A stretch of 8,575 nucleotides of DNA. Source: Spirochaetales bacterium (GTDB taxonomy: Bacteria; Spirochaetota; Spirochaetia; Treponematales; UBA12059). The notes under the pieces are model-generated. The model ran no database searches. It was not told where the DNA came from and saw nothing but the letters and a program-made list of their open reading frames with translations. Below, piece after piece: positions 1 through 6,177 of the stretch. The position numbers were made by a program, and so were the translations under genes. Every line of letters begins with the position of its first letter. Positions within the stretch are counted from its first letter, which is position 1. Where the stretch lies: assembly GCA_016938515.1 (NCBI GenBank), contig JAFGUM010000096.1, positions 1 to 8,575 of the forward strand, given 5' to 3'.

Positions 1-2
1 GC

Positions 3-656
3 GCGTGTGTAGCGCCGGTGTTCAGGCGCCAGGGGGTGTATAGCGCCTTGTACGACAGTTTGAGGGATGAAACGCTCGCACCAGGCTCGCGGCCCGTGCT
101 TCTGGTATGTTCGGGAAATTCTGCAGAAGGAGCACGGATCGCCGGCTCGTCAGGCGCTTCGGTGACTCGTTCAAGGTATCGCATGATACTCACGAGTAGT
201 TGTCTCGAAAAAATAGCGGCACCGGATTGTGTGCGGCTGGTACCTGTTACAGACGAAAACGCCGAGGAGGCATCCAGAGTCTCTGCAGCTATTTTCAACA
301 GGGCCCCCGTTGACGCGTGCTGCTTCATGAAGGCGCTTCTCGCAGACCCGGTGCGGGAGCAGTTTCTGGTTGTTGCCTCTCGCGGCACCGTTGGACTCGT
401 AGGAGTCGCCAGCGCTGGCACTGACTATTGCGTGCACGGTTTGGGTGTGTTGCCGCAATTTCGTACTGGTGGGTATGGCGCAGGAGCGCTGGACGCGGTG
501 CTCAGCGTCCTCAAGGAGAGGCGTGTCGGGCTCGTGGCTCTCGACGTGGATACCAATAATGCAGCGGCGTTGTCATTGTTGCGTTCAAGAGGATTTGCAG
601 TAGCCAGCCGCGCTGACTACTGGCTCCTTCCTGGTGCGCGGAAGGATTCGCAGTAG
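3..656 (+). CDS. Tandem GNAT-family N-acetyltransferase (5' end outside window)
   Basis: The reading frame is open to the window edge, so the gene is 5'-truncated. A GTG at nt 18 is only an internal codon: the residues just before it continue a GNAT motif A (V-x-P-x-x-R-R-Q-G-V-Y, nt 9-38), with the motif B region of that first domain following at about nt 100-185. A second GNAT domain fills nt 210-640. It has a motif A beta-strand and pyrophosphate loop (GLGVLPQFRTGGYGAGAL, nt 438-491, R-x-x-G-x-G type) and a motif B (DVDTNNAAALSLLRSRGF, nt 546-599). The family transfers an acetyl group from acetyl-CoA to an amine; the acceptor cannot be read from the sequence. The two-domain arrangement resembles mycothiol-synthase-like tandem GNATs, in which one domain is often degenerate. 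Stop codon is TAG at 654-656, with no clear intrinsic terminator after it. Confidence 0.8.
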   Translation, partial: ACVAPVFRRQGVYSALYDSLRDETLAPGSRPVLLVCSGNSAEGARIAGSSGASVTRSRYRMILTSSCLEKIAAPDCVRLVPVTDENAEEASRVSAAIFNRAPVDACCFMKALLADPVREQFLVVASRGTVGLVGVASAGTDYCVHGLGVLPQFRTGGYGAGALDAVLSVLKERRVGLVALDVDTNNAAALSLLRSRGFAVASRADYWLLPGARKDSQ

Positions 657-944
657 CTGTAGCCAGAAATTCAGTTCGATATGCAGGGGTGACTTTGTAG
701 TTTCTCTCATCTGAAATGTGCATAATTAAGTATATATAATTAAAAGACTATAGATGCTGTGATTAAAAAGCTGAAAACAGAAGGTGCTTAGACAAGGAAA
801 AATCGTGATGCGATGGGTAGAAACAATATATTTACGGCGTATATGCAAGGAATTGCAGAAATACCATGAAATATCAAAATTGAACAGTGAAATTATTTAA
901 ATACGCCAAATTTAATTCGATGCTCATCGACCAACGCAAAACCG

Positions 945-973
945 TTGACAAGCGCTTGAAGCAGTTTTATCCT
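945..973 (+). promoter_or_regulatory. Sigma70-type promoter of cstA
   Basis: A perfect -35 hexamer TTGACA (945-950) is followed after exactly 17 bases by TATCCT (968-973, four of six matches to TATAAT). Transcription would start near 980, giving a leader of roughly 38 nt before the cstA ATG. A perfect 10-nt palindrome, CAAGCGCTTG (949-958), overlaps the -35 box and the spacer, where a repressor or activator could compete with RNA polymerase. The promoter is a sequence-match inference. Confidence 0.65.
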
Positions 974-1004
974 GTGGTTGTTTTTAACTAACCCCATACC
1001 CTCA

Positions 1005-1014
1005 AGGAGGAAGG
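1005..1014 (+). promoter_or_regulatory. Strong ribosome binding site of cstA
   Basis: AGGAGGAAGG lies just upstream of the ATG at 1019; the AGGAGG core (1005-1010) is eight bases from it. It fixes the start codon and predicts efficient translation. Confidence 0.8.
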
Positions 1015-1018
1015 CGCA

Positions 1019-2701
1019 ATGACAACGTTGATAGCGCTTTTCGCGTTGGCTCTGTATCTTGTATTTTACTTCACGTACGGCAAGACCCTGCGTGACAAGC
1101 TGCTCAAGAGTGAGCACGCAGCCGAGGCGCCGTCCAAGCGTCTCGGAGATGGCGTGGACTACATACCAACGAGCAAGTATGTACTCTTTGGTCACCACTT
1201 CGCGTCCATCGCGGGAGCCGGTCCAATCACTGGTCCCGCTATCGCAGTCGCGTGGGGCTGGCTACCCGGCCTCATCTGGATCTGGTTTGGCAACGTATTC
1301 CTCGGCGCTATCCACGACTACCTGTCGCTGGCGGCATCGGTACGCTACGACGGCCGATCCATGCAGTTTGTGGCACAGGACCTGATCAGCAAGAATGCCG
1401 GCAAGGCGTTTGGCTGGTTCATCCTGTTCCTCTGTATCCTCGTCGTCGCGGCGTTCGGCGATATCGTCGCCGGCCAGTTCGCAGCCGACGGTCGCGTGTT
1501 CTTCGCGTTCGTATTCTTCTGCGTAGCCGCCGTCATATCCGGCTACTTCATGTACAAGACGAAGCTCGGCCTCGGCTGGGGCAGTCTGCTCGGCCTCGCG
1601 CTGGTTATAGTGGCTTTTGCCGCCGGCAACCAGTTCCCGGTCAAGTGGAGCAAGGATATCTACTTCCTTATCATCTTCGCGTACATTCTCCTGGCCTCCA
1701 CACTGCCTGTTAACCTGCTGTTGCAGCCTCGCGACTACCTGTCGTCGTTCTTCCTGTACTTCGGGTTGGCCGTTGGCGGCATCGCGGCGATTACTGCCTT
1801 CAAGGCTTTTGACGCCATCCCCGTCTACACCAGCTTCAGCGCCAAGGTCATTGGTGGCGTACCGTCTCCCTTCTGGCCAACCGTACCGCTCGTAATCGCG
1901 TGCGGCGCCCTGTCAGGCTTCCACGCTCTCGTAGCGGCCGGAACCAGCTCCAAGCAGATAGCTTCGGAGAAGGACGCGCTGTTCGTCGGGTACGGTGGCA
2001 TGCTTACTGAAGGCTTCCTGTCAACGCTCGTCGTCATCTCCATCGCGGCCTTCGGTGGTCTGGCCCTCGGCGACAAGCTGATGGCGACCCCCGCTATCCC
2101 GCGCTTCGTCCAGTCGTTTGCCAAGATGGTCAGCACTCAGCTGCCCTTCCTGCCGATGGACTTCATGACGCTGTTCGCCGCCGTTTGGGTGTCAACCTTT
2201 GCTCTTACCACCCTTGACACCACGAACCGCCTTGGCCGCTACATCATCCAGGAAATGGCTCTGCCGCTCAAGGAAAAGAACGCGAGCGTCTACGGATTTT
2301 TCAACAACAAGTGGGTCGCCTCTTTTATCATCGCGTTTGTAGGCCTGTTCCTCGCTCGCGCTGGTGGTTACACCTACCTGTGGCCGGCCTTCTCGGGCGC
2401 CAACCAGCTGCTCGCCTCGGTGGTAATGCTCACCGTAGCGATGTGGGTAAACAAGAAGCTCGATCCCAAGTACACGATGGCCGTACTCGTTCCCGCTATT
2501 TTTCTGTGGGTTACGGTAAGCGCCGCTCTTATCTGGTACGAGATCTTCGTGATCCCGACTTTCTTCAAAGACATGGCTCAAATCAGCAAGGTAATAACCG
2601 GAGCTACCGTCGGCGGCATAACGCTGTTCATGCTCGTACTCAATTTCATCATCTTCTTTGGCTTCCTCAAGAACTGGAAAGCCAAACCAGCTGCTGTGTA
2701 A
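1019..2701 (+). CDS. cstA: Carbon starvation protein CstA-family transporter
   Basis: Polytopic inner-membrane protein of 560 aa. The family (E. coli CstA and BtsT) takes up peptides and/or pyruvate, typically when carbon is limiting; the substrate here cannot be decided from sequence. Conserved CstA blocks are visible: FGHHFASIAGAGPITGPAIA (residues 57-76), the AIHDYLSLAASVR block (97-109), LPVNLLLQPRDYLSSF (229-244), SGFHALVAAGTSSKQIASE (299-317), TTLDTTNRLGRYIIQE (397-412) and LWPAFSGANQLLAS (454-467). These span the N-terminal CstA domain and the C-terminal five-TM domain. Hydrophobic segments cover most of the length. It is shorter than the roughly 700-aa E. coli proteins and matches the compact family members found in many anaerobes. 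It is preceded by a strong promoter and Shine-Dalgarno, has its own transcription unit, and is followed by stem-loops. No nearby two-component regulator (BtsSR-like) is visible. Confidence 0.93.
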   Translation: MTTLIALFALALYLVFYFTYGKTLRDKLLKSEHAAEAPSKRLGDGVDYIPTSKYVLFGHHFASIAGAGPITGPAIAVAWGWLPGLIWIWFGNVFLGAIHDYLSLAASVRYDGRSMQFVAQDLISKNAGKAFGWFILFLCILVVAAFGDIVAGQFAADGRVFFAFVFFCVAAVISGYFMYKTKLGLGWGSLLGLALVIVAFAAGNQFPVKWSKDIYFLIIFAYILLASTLPVNLLLQPRDYLSSFFLYFGLAVGGIAAITAFKAFDAIPVYTSFSAKVIGGVPSPFWPTVPLVIACGALSGFHALVAAGTSSKQIASEKDALFVGYGGMLTEGFLSTLVVISIAAFGGLALGDKLMATPAIPRFVQSFAKMVSTQLPFLPMDFMTLFAAVWVSTFALTTLDTTNRLGRYIIQEMALPLKEKNASVYGFFNNKWVASFIIAFVGLFLARAGGYTYLWPAFSGANQLLASVVMLTVAMWVNKKLDPKYTMAVLVPAIFLWVTVSAALIWYEIFVIPTFFKDMAQISKVITGATVGGITLFMLVLNFIIFFGFLKNWKAKPAAV

Positions 2702-2884
2702 GTTTCTGCCGTACAGGAATCCATGCCGACAACCGCCGGCGTGGGTTCCAGAATCAACCGGTCGCTCTGGTGGCTGGCTGATTCTCTCCGGTGACTCGTG
2801 GATTCCCACGCAGTCGAGACCTGGAGATTACAGGGAGTCTCCACGCGAGACTCCCTGCCTTTCCTTAAGTTCGTGAGGAAAAAG
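2702..2884 (+). other. Stem-loop-rich intergenic region between cstA and the ArsA-like operon
   Basis: Four consecutive inverted repeats can be drawn. H1 pairs 2716-2728 with 2737-2749: 13 bp including two G-U pairs, 8-nt loop. H2 pairs 2750-2763 with 2772-2785: 7 bp, one mismatch, then 6 bp with two G-U pairs, abutting H1 directly. H3 pairs 2793-2801 with 2806-2815: 9 bp with one bulged C and an ATTC loop. H4 (2831-2857) is annotated separately as a terminator. No ORF of interest lies here. The region could be a structured 3' UTR, a small RNA, or a copy of a dispersed palindromic repeat. No clear promoter for the following operon is visible, so that operon may depend on readthrough from cstA or on an unrecognised promoter. 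Confidence 0.6.
2831..2866 (+). terminator. Putative intrinsic terminator or attenuator after cstA
   Basis: A perfect 10-bp stem, CAGGGAGTCT (2831-2840) with AGACTCCCTG (2848-2857), encloses a 7-nt loop. It is followed by a pyrimidine-rich but interrupted T tract (CCTTTCCTT). It could end the cstA transcript. The next gene starts only 19 bases after the tract and no promoter is evident between them, so it may act as a partial terminator or attenuator controlling readthrough into the ArsA-like operon. Confidence 0.6.
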
Positions 2885-3169
2885 ATGTCGTTTCAATCGT
2901 TTCTAAAAAAGCTTACGAGGGTGTTTGAGATTTTTGTACAGATACATCGTGAAAAAGCTTCGGAAATTATAGAGTTTGAGCTCAAAGAACTCGAAAATAT
3001 ATTCTCACTGCTCATTCTTGGCGGGTTCATAGGTATGCCTTCTCCGCCGGTGCCAATAGCGATAGAGCTGCTACCGTATATGGAGCGCGAGCTTACTATA
3101 ATGCTTGCCCGCACCGATATGGCCCAAGACCCGCTGGCTCCTCTCATAGGTATACTCGACGTAGATTGA
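2885..3169 (+). CDS. 94-aa protein of unknown function, first gene of the ArsA-like operon
   Basis: I do not recognise this family. The ATG at 2885 is chosen because GAGGAA (2875-2880) sits just upstream; an in-frame start at 2798 would run through the terminator stem-loop and lacks a ribosome site. The product has a basic amphipathic N-terminus (residues 1-24), an acidic helical stretch (25-39), then a hydrophobic region (about 39-64) broken by a proline-rich MPSPPVP turn (51-57), and an acidic C-terminus ending LDVD. It has no cysteines, so it is not itself an obvious metal or Fe-S carrier. The ArsA-like ATPase gene begins 16 bases after its stop codon. A role as a small partner or membrane-associated adaptor of that ATPase is only inferred from position. 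Confidence 0.75.
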   Translation: MSFQSFLKKLTRVFEIFVQIHREKASEIIEFELKELENIFSLLILGGFIGMPSPPVPIAIELLPYMERELTIMLARTDMAQDPLAPLIGILDVD

Positions 3170-3185
3170 ATAAGGATGGATTACA

Positions 3186-4124
3186 ATGAAATCCAACGCA
3201 TTTTTCCTGGGCAAAGGAGGCGTCGGCAAGACGACTACCTCTGCGGCTTTTGCACTGTCGCTGGCGCGATCTGGTACCCGAGTCCTTATCGCCTCGCTTG
3301 ATCCAGCTCACAACCTCGGTGATGTTCTCGCCACCAAGCTCGATGATACTCCCAAAAACGTAGAACCGCGGCTCGATGCCCTTGAAGTTGACCTCAACGC
3401 GTGGGTGCAAAAATATCTGAAAGAAAGCAAAGACGAGCTTTCGCAGCAGTATTCATACAATATGACTCTCAATCTGAACTCTTTTTTTGATATAATGAAA
3501 TATTCACCAGGCACGGAAGAATACGCGATGCTCTGGGCAATAGAACACATACGCTGCAACCTGTCAGGTGACTACGACGTTGTCGTGTATGATACGCCTC
3601 CAACAGCTCTGTCGCTTCGTTTCCTCGCCATGCCGGCGATTTCAAATATCTGGATAGCCGAGCTTACCAAGCTTCGCGAACGCATTCTTGAAAAACGACA
3701 GACTATTACCAGGATCAACCCGGAGTCTCCTGTGGCATCGAGCTGCGTAGACAAAGATGACGACAAAGTCTACGGGAAGCTCGGCTCGATAAAGAGGCGC
3801 CTTACCGATCTGTCTATGCTTTTTGGTCAGGAAAGCTACATTGCCGTCGTGCTTAACCCGGACTCACTGTCTGTTTCGGAGGCCTTGCGCATCAAGGATG
3901 AACTGGACAAAATAGACGTACCACTGTGCGGCATCTGCCTCAACAAGCGGGGTGTATCCAAGGCGGCGTGGGAACTTGACAAGCGTTTGTCTGATACACC
4001 CCTGTTTGAGATGGATTTTGTACCCGGGGGGCTACACACGCGCGATGACGTTGCAGCGATAGATACATCGGCGCTCGTTACCAGCTTCAAGGCGGCGCCA
4101 GCACGCACAAAAGGAACGACATGA
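3186..4124 (+). CDS. Single-domain ArsA/Get3-family ATPase
   Basis: A 312-aa P-loop ATPase of the ArsA/Get3 (TRC40) branch of the SIMIBI deviant-Walker-A class, acting as a nucleotide-switched dimer. Visible motifs: P-loop GKGGVGKTT (residues 9-17) with signature lysine K10, switch I DPAHNLGD (39-46) carrying the expected catalytic aspartate, switch II DTPPTALSLRFL (136-147; the usual form is DTAPTGHTLR), and the family region NPDSLSVSEALR (224-235). The segment between switch II and that region (about 150-215), which forms the client-binding helices in Get3, is present but not obviously Met-rich. The Get3 zinc CxxC loop is not recognisable; a different CGIC (248-251) sits in a predicted beta-strand. 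ATG at 3186 has AAGGA (3172-3176) upstream. ArsA proper is a tandem duplication of about 580 aa; this is a single unit. No arsB, arsC or arsR is nearby, so arsenite export is unlikely. Its client is unknown; see the DUF59 neighbour. Confidence 0.88.
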   Translation: MKSNAFFLGKGGVGKTTTSAAFALSLARSGTRVLIASLDPAHNLGDVLATKLDDTPKNVEPRLDALEVDLNAWVQKYLKESKDELSQQYSYNMTLNLNSFFDIMKYSPGTEEYAMLWAIEHIRCNLSGDYDVVVYDTPPTALSLRFLAMPAISNIWIAELTKLRERILEKRQTITRINPESPVASSCVDKDDDKVYGKLGSIKRRLTDLSMLFGQESYIAVVLNPDSLSVSEALRIKDELDKIDVPLCGICLNKRGVSKAAWELDKRLSDTPLFEMDFVPGGLHTRDDVAAIDTSALVTSFKAAPARTKGTT

Positions 4125-4759
4125 ACCCACTTCTGATCACCGCCCTTATTTTTCTGGCTCTGGCTTCAACGGGTTGGTATTTTTACGGCACAAAGAAGAA
4201 CAAATTTATCGCTTCTTCTATGTCACGAGACCTGGAAGCTATACTCAAGCCGCGTACAACCAATTATGTGAATATTGGTGGCGTCATCGGCTACAACTTT
4301 ACCTACGCGCTGCCGGCGCCGTTTACCAGCGCCAAGGGCACCATGACCATGAGCCCGCGACACTCACTGCTATACTTGCCGGTATCCTTGCTTATGGGCG
4401 TTCGGGATAGATTTTTTGTCAACATCTTTACCAAGAAAAAACTGCGAGCCGAAGCCCACCTCGTAGAGTCCAGCTATCTTGGCAAAGCCAGGATAGAGGG
4501 TAGCGAGAATATGGATTCGCGCCAGGTAGTGAATAAAGGCAAGAGCTATACGCTACTCTGGAAGGGAGAAGATCTCTCCTTTGACCTTGAAAAGCTACTC
4601 GAGTCACTGCCAGAACCAGGATTCCTTCGCCATTTCTGTGTATACCCGGGAAACAAGACGTTTTTTATCCACCTTCGCCCCCAGGGTGGCAACATCAAGG
4701 GTGACGTAGAAGCTATATACGAGCGGCTGCAGGTGTTCTACCAGAAAGAGAAAGAATAA
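4121..4759 (+). CDS. Membrane-anchored protein of unknown function (212 aa)
   Basis: The start overlaps the stop of the ArsA-like gene (ATGA at 4121-4124), implying translational coupling. Residues 4-22 form one hydrophobic segment (PLLITALIFLALASTGWYF), followed immediately by a basic cluster (TKKNK). By the positive-inside rule the remaining roughly 185 residues should lie in the cytoplasm, where they could meet the ATPase. That part is mixed alpha/beta in appearance, with a hydrophobic but proline-containing patch around LLYLPVSLLMG (84-94), a basic FTKKKLR stretch (103-109) and an acidic, lysine-rich C-terminus. No catalytic motif or known domain is recognised. A membrane docking partner for the ATPase is a positional inference only. 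Confidence 0.8.
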   Translation: MNPLLITALIFLALASTGWYFYGTKKNKFIASSMSRDLEAILKPRTTNYVNIGGVIGYNFTYALPAPFTSAKGTMTMSPRHSLLYLPVSLLMGVRDRFFVNIFTKKKLRAEAHLVESSYLGKARIEGSENMDSRQVVNKGKSYTLLWKGEDLSFDLEKLLESLPEPGFLRHFCVYPGNKTFFIHLRPQGGNIKGDVEAIYERLQVFYQKEKE

Positions 4760-5038
4760 ATGGAGCTGGATCAGTCCGTCAGGGTAAAGTTCGACGCTGT
4801 CATCAACAGTGTAAAAGAACCTCAATCGGAGTTGAGCCTGGCTGAACTGGGTCTTGTTACCAAGATCAGCTACTACGCTGCCGACAAGACGATTATCGTT
4901 TTTCTGGCCACAGACGCTCCTGGGCGTGAATGTCCGGCGTGCTCCGCGATCAACGGCTTTGTCGTCAATACAATAGAACGTGATCTCAAAGCCGCGCTGG
5001 AGAAGGAATTCCCTGGCTGGACGATAGAAGTAAGATAA
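4760..5038 (+). CDS. MIP18/DUF59-family (FSCA-fold) Fe-S assembly-like protein
   Basis: A 92-aa protein whose ATG follows the preceding TAA with no gap, so it is probably translated by coupling; only a purine-rich AGAAAGAGAAAG precedes it. The DUF59 pattern is visible along the full length: an N-terminal helix (about 6-19), the signature SLAELGLVTKISY (26-38), a beta-strand KTIIVFLATDAPG (43-55), the cysteine-proline motif ECPACS (57-62), a long helix (63-83) and a final strand WTIEVR (87-92). The conserved cysteine of DUF59 corresponds to C58; a second cysteine at C61 makes a CxxC. Family members (SufT, PaaD, CIAO2/MIP18) assist Fe-S cluster maturation, often with a deviant-Walker-A ATPase of the Mrp/ApbC type. 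Here the adjacent ATPase is ArsA-like. The assignment rests on motif recognition by eye. Confidence 0.72.
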   Translation: MELDQSVRVKFDAVINSVKEPQSELSLAELGLVTKISYYAADKTIIVFLATDAPGRECPACSAINGFVVNTIERDLKAALEKEFPGWTIEVR

Positions 5039-6115
5039 GTGAAGATGACCTTTCGCTGGTTTGGCACCGGCGATCCTGTACCGCTCGGATACATCAGGCA
5101 GATCCCGGGCGTCTCCGGGGTGGTTTCAGCTCTGCACGATATCTCCCCGGGCGCTGTCTGGCCAGAAGACAAGCTGACCATCTTGCGCGGCAGAGTGGAA
5201 GCAGCCGGTCTGGAGTTCCGCGTCGTCGAGTCTATTCCCGTAGCCGAAGACATAAAACTCGGTGGGCCGCGCCGCGATGAAATGATCGAAAACTGGGTGC
5301 GGAGCCTTCGCGCTGTAGCCCGCATCCTGGGGCCTCGCTCAGAGGTCACCGGTTCTGACGCACCTATTGTGGTTACCTACAATTTCATGCCTGTGTTCGA
5401 CTGGACTCGAAGCGATCTGGTACGGGTACTGCCGGATGGTTCTACAGCGCTCGCCTACGACGCCGAGACGGTTGCGAGGATGGATCCGCTTGATGGTGAT
5501 CTGGAACTGCCTGGTTGGCTGGCGAGCTATTCAAGGCAACAGCTAGAGGAACTGCTCGAGGCATATCGTCAGACTCCCGCTGAAACCGTCTACGACAATC
5601 TGGTATCGTTTGTGCGATATGTCGCTCCGGAAGCGGAGCACCTCGGTATTCGACTAGCGCTGCATCCTGATGATCCCCCCTGGCCGGTCTTTGGCATACC
5701 GAGGATAATTACAGGAGCCGCACCGCTGCGAAGGCTATTCGATGACGTACCCTCTGTTGCCAATGGCCTGTGCCTGTGCGCTGGCAGTTTTGGAGCAGAC
5801 CCCGCCAATGACATAGAAGCGATGGCACGGGAGTTCGCAGGGCGCATTCATTTTGCACACCTGAGGAACATTACTGTAACGAAGCCTGGTTCGTTCATGG
5901 AGACAGCTCATCCTTCAGGTGCCGGGAGCCTTGATATGGCCGCCATAGTCGACGCACTCGTCGAAACAGGTTACCAAGGCCCGGTGCGGCCAGATCATGG
6001 CAGGATGATATGGGATGAGGCGGGAAAGCCCGGATATGGACTATACGACAGAGCCCTGGGCGCAGCGTATCTACTGGGGCTTATTGAACATTCGGAGCGG
6101 GGACACAAGGCTTGA
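5039..6115 (+). CDS. uxuA: Mannonate dehydratase
   Basis: Catalyses D-mannonate to 2-keto-3-deoxy-D-gluconate in glucuronate catabolism, in the cytoplasm, using Mn2+ or Fe2+. The 358-aa product shows UxuA hallmarks: N-terminal TFRWFGTGDPV (4-14), VVESIPVAEDIK (62-73), YNFMPVFDWTRSDL (114-127), ALHPDDPPWPVFGIPRI (207-223), LCLCAGSFG (244-252), IHFAHLR (270-276) and VRPDHG (316-321). The metal ligands expected from characterised homologues are all present: H209, C247, H274 and D319. It is shorter than E. coli UxuA (about 394 aa), like the compact form of other phyla. The GTG at 5039 directly abuts the previous TAA and aligns with the E. coli N-terminus; an ATG at 5045 is an alternative. It has only a weak ribosome site, so coupling is likely. 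No uxaC, uxuB, kdgK or kdgA is in the window, which makes its operon membership unusual. Confidence 0.95.
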   Translation: MKMTFRWFGTGDPVPLGYIRQIPGVSGVVSALHDISPGAVWPEDKLTILRGRVEAAGLEFRVVESIPVAEDIKLGGPRRDEMIENWVRSLRAVARILGPRSEVTGSDAPIVVTYNFMPVFDWTRSDLVRVLPDGSTALAYDAETVARMDPLDGDLELPGWLASYSRQQLEELLEAYRQTPAETVYDNLVSFVRYVAPEAEHLGIRLALHPDDPPWPVFGIPRIITGAAPLRRLFDDVPSVANGLCLCAGSFGADPANDIEAMAREFAGRIHFAHLRNITVTKPGSFMETAHPSGAGSLDMAAIVDALVETGYQGPVRPDHGRMIWDEAGKPGYGLYDRALGAAYLLGLIEHSERGHKA

Positions 6116-6145
6116 CCGGGCTCACCCCGCTCTGGTAATGAGCCC
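6093..6145 (+). terminator. Competing inverted repeats around the uxuA stop codon
   Basis: Two mutually exclusive stems occur. CGGAGCGGGG (6093-6102) pairs with CCCCGCTCTG (6125-6134): 10 bp with one G-U pair, loop containing the uxuA stop. GGGCTCA (6118-6124) pairs with TGAGCCC (6139-6145): 7 bp. Neither is followed by a T run on either strand, so a classical intrinsic terminator is not supported. They lie in the 62-base gap between convergent genes and may contribute to bidirectional termination. Confidence 0.35.
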
Positions 6146-6177
6146 TGGGCCAACCAGACCCGCGTATAACTGGATTC

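Larger units (their letters stand above)
657..1018. other. AT-rich gene-free intergenic region upstream of cstA
   Basis: This stretch of about 360 bases has no credible ORF: the few ATGs run into stops within a few codons. Nucleotides 721-900 are only about 29% GC by count (53 of 180), far below the flanking genes. Near its start lie two copies of the palindrome TAATTA (723-728 and 737-742) and a perfect TATAAT at 735-740, but no convincing -35 box accompanies it. The last 75 bases hold the cstA promoter and ribosome binding site. I see no recognisable riboswitch or tRNA. The AT richness could be an upstream activating or nucleoid-protein binding region, or decayed sequence. Confidence 0.6.

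Noticed and set aside
657..720. Terminator after the GNAT gene
   Set aside because: Only a 5-bp TTCAG/CTGAA pairing with a long loop could be found and there is no T run.
2192..2809. 205-aa antisense ORF opposite cstA
   Set aside because: It is a mirror of the codon pattern of a clear CstA gene, with no domain or ribosome site.
2798..2884. In-frame upstream extension of the 94-aa protein (start at 2798)
   Set aside because: It would translate through the terminator-like stem-loop, has no ribosome site, and a good Shine-Dalgarno precedes the ATG at 2885.
3491..3496. TATAAT inside the ArsA-like gene as an internal promoter
   Set aside because: The sequence 17 bases upstream (CTCAAT) is not a -35 box and the site is inside a well-supported coding frame.
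3186..4124. Arsenite resistance (ArsA of an ArsAB pump)
   Set aside because: The protein is a single ATPase unit, not the tandem ArsA, and no arsB, arsC, arsD or arsR gene is present.
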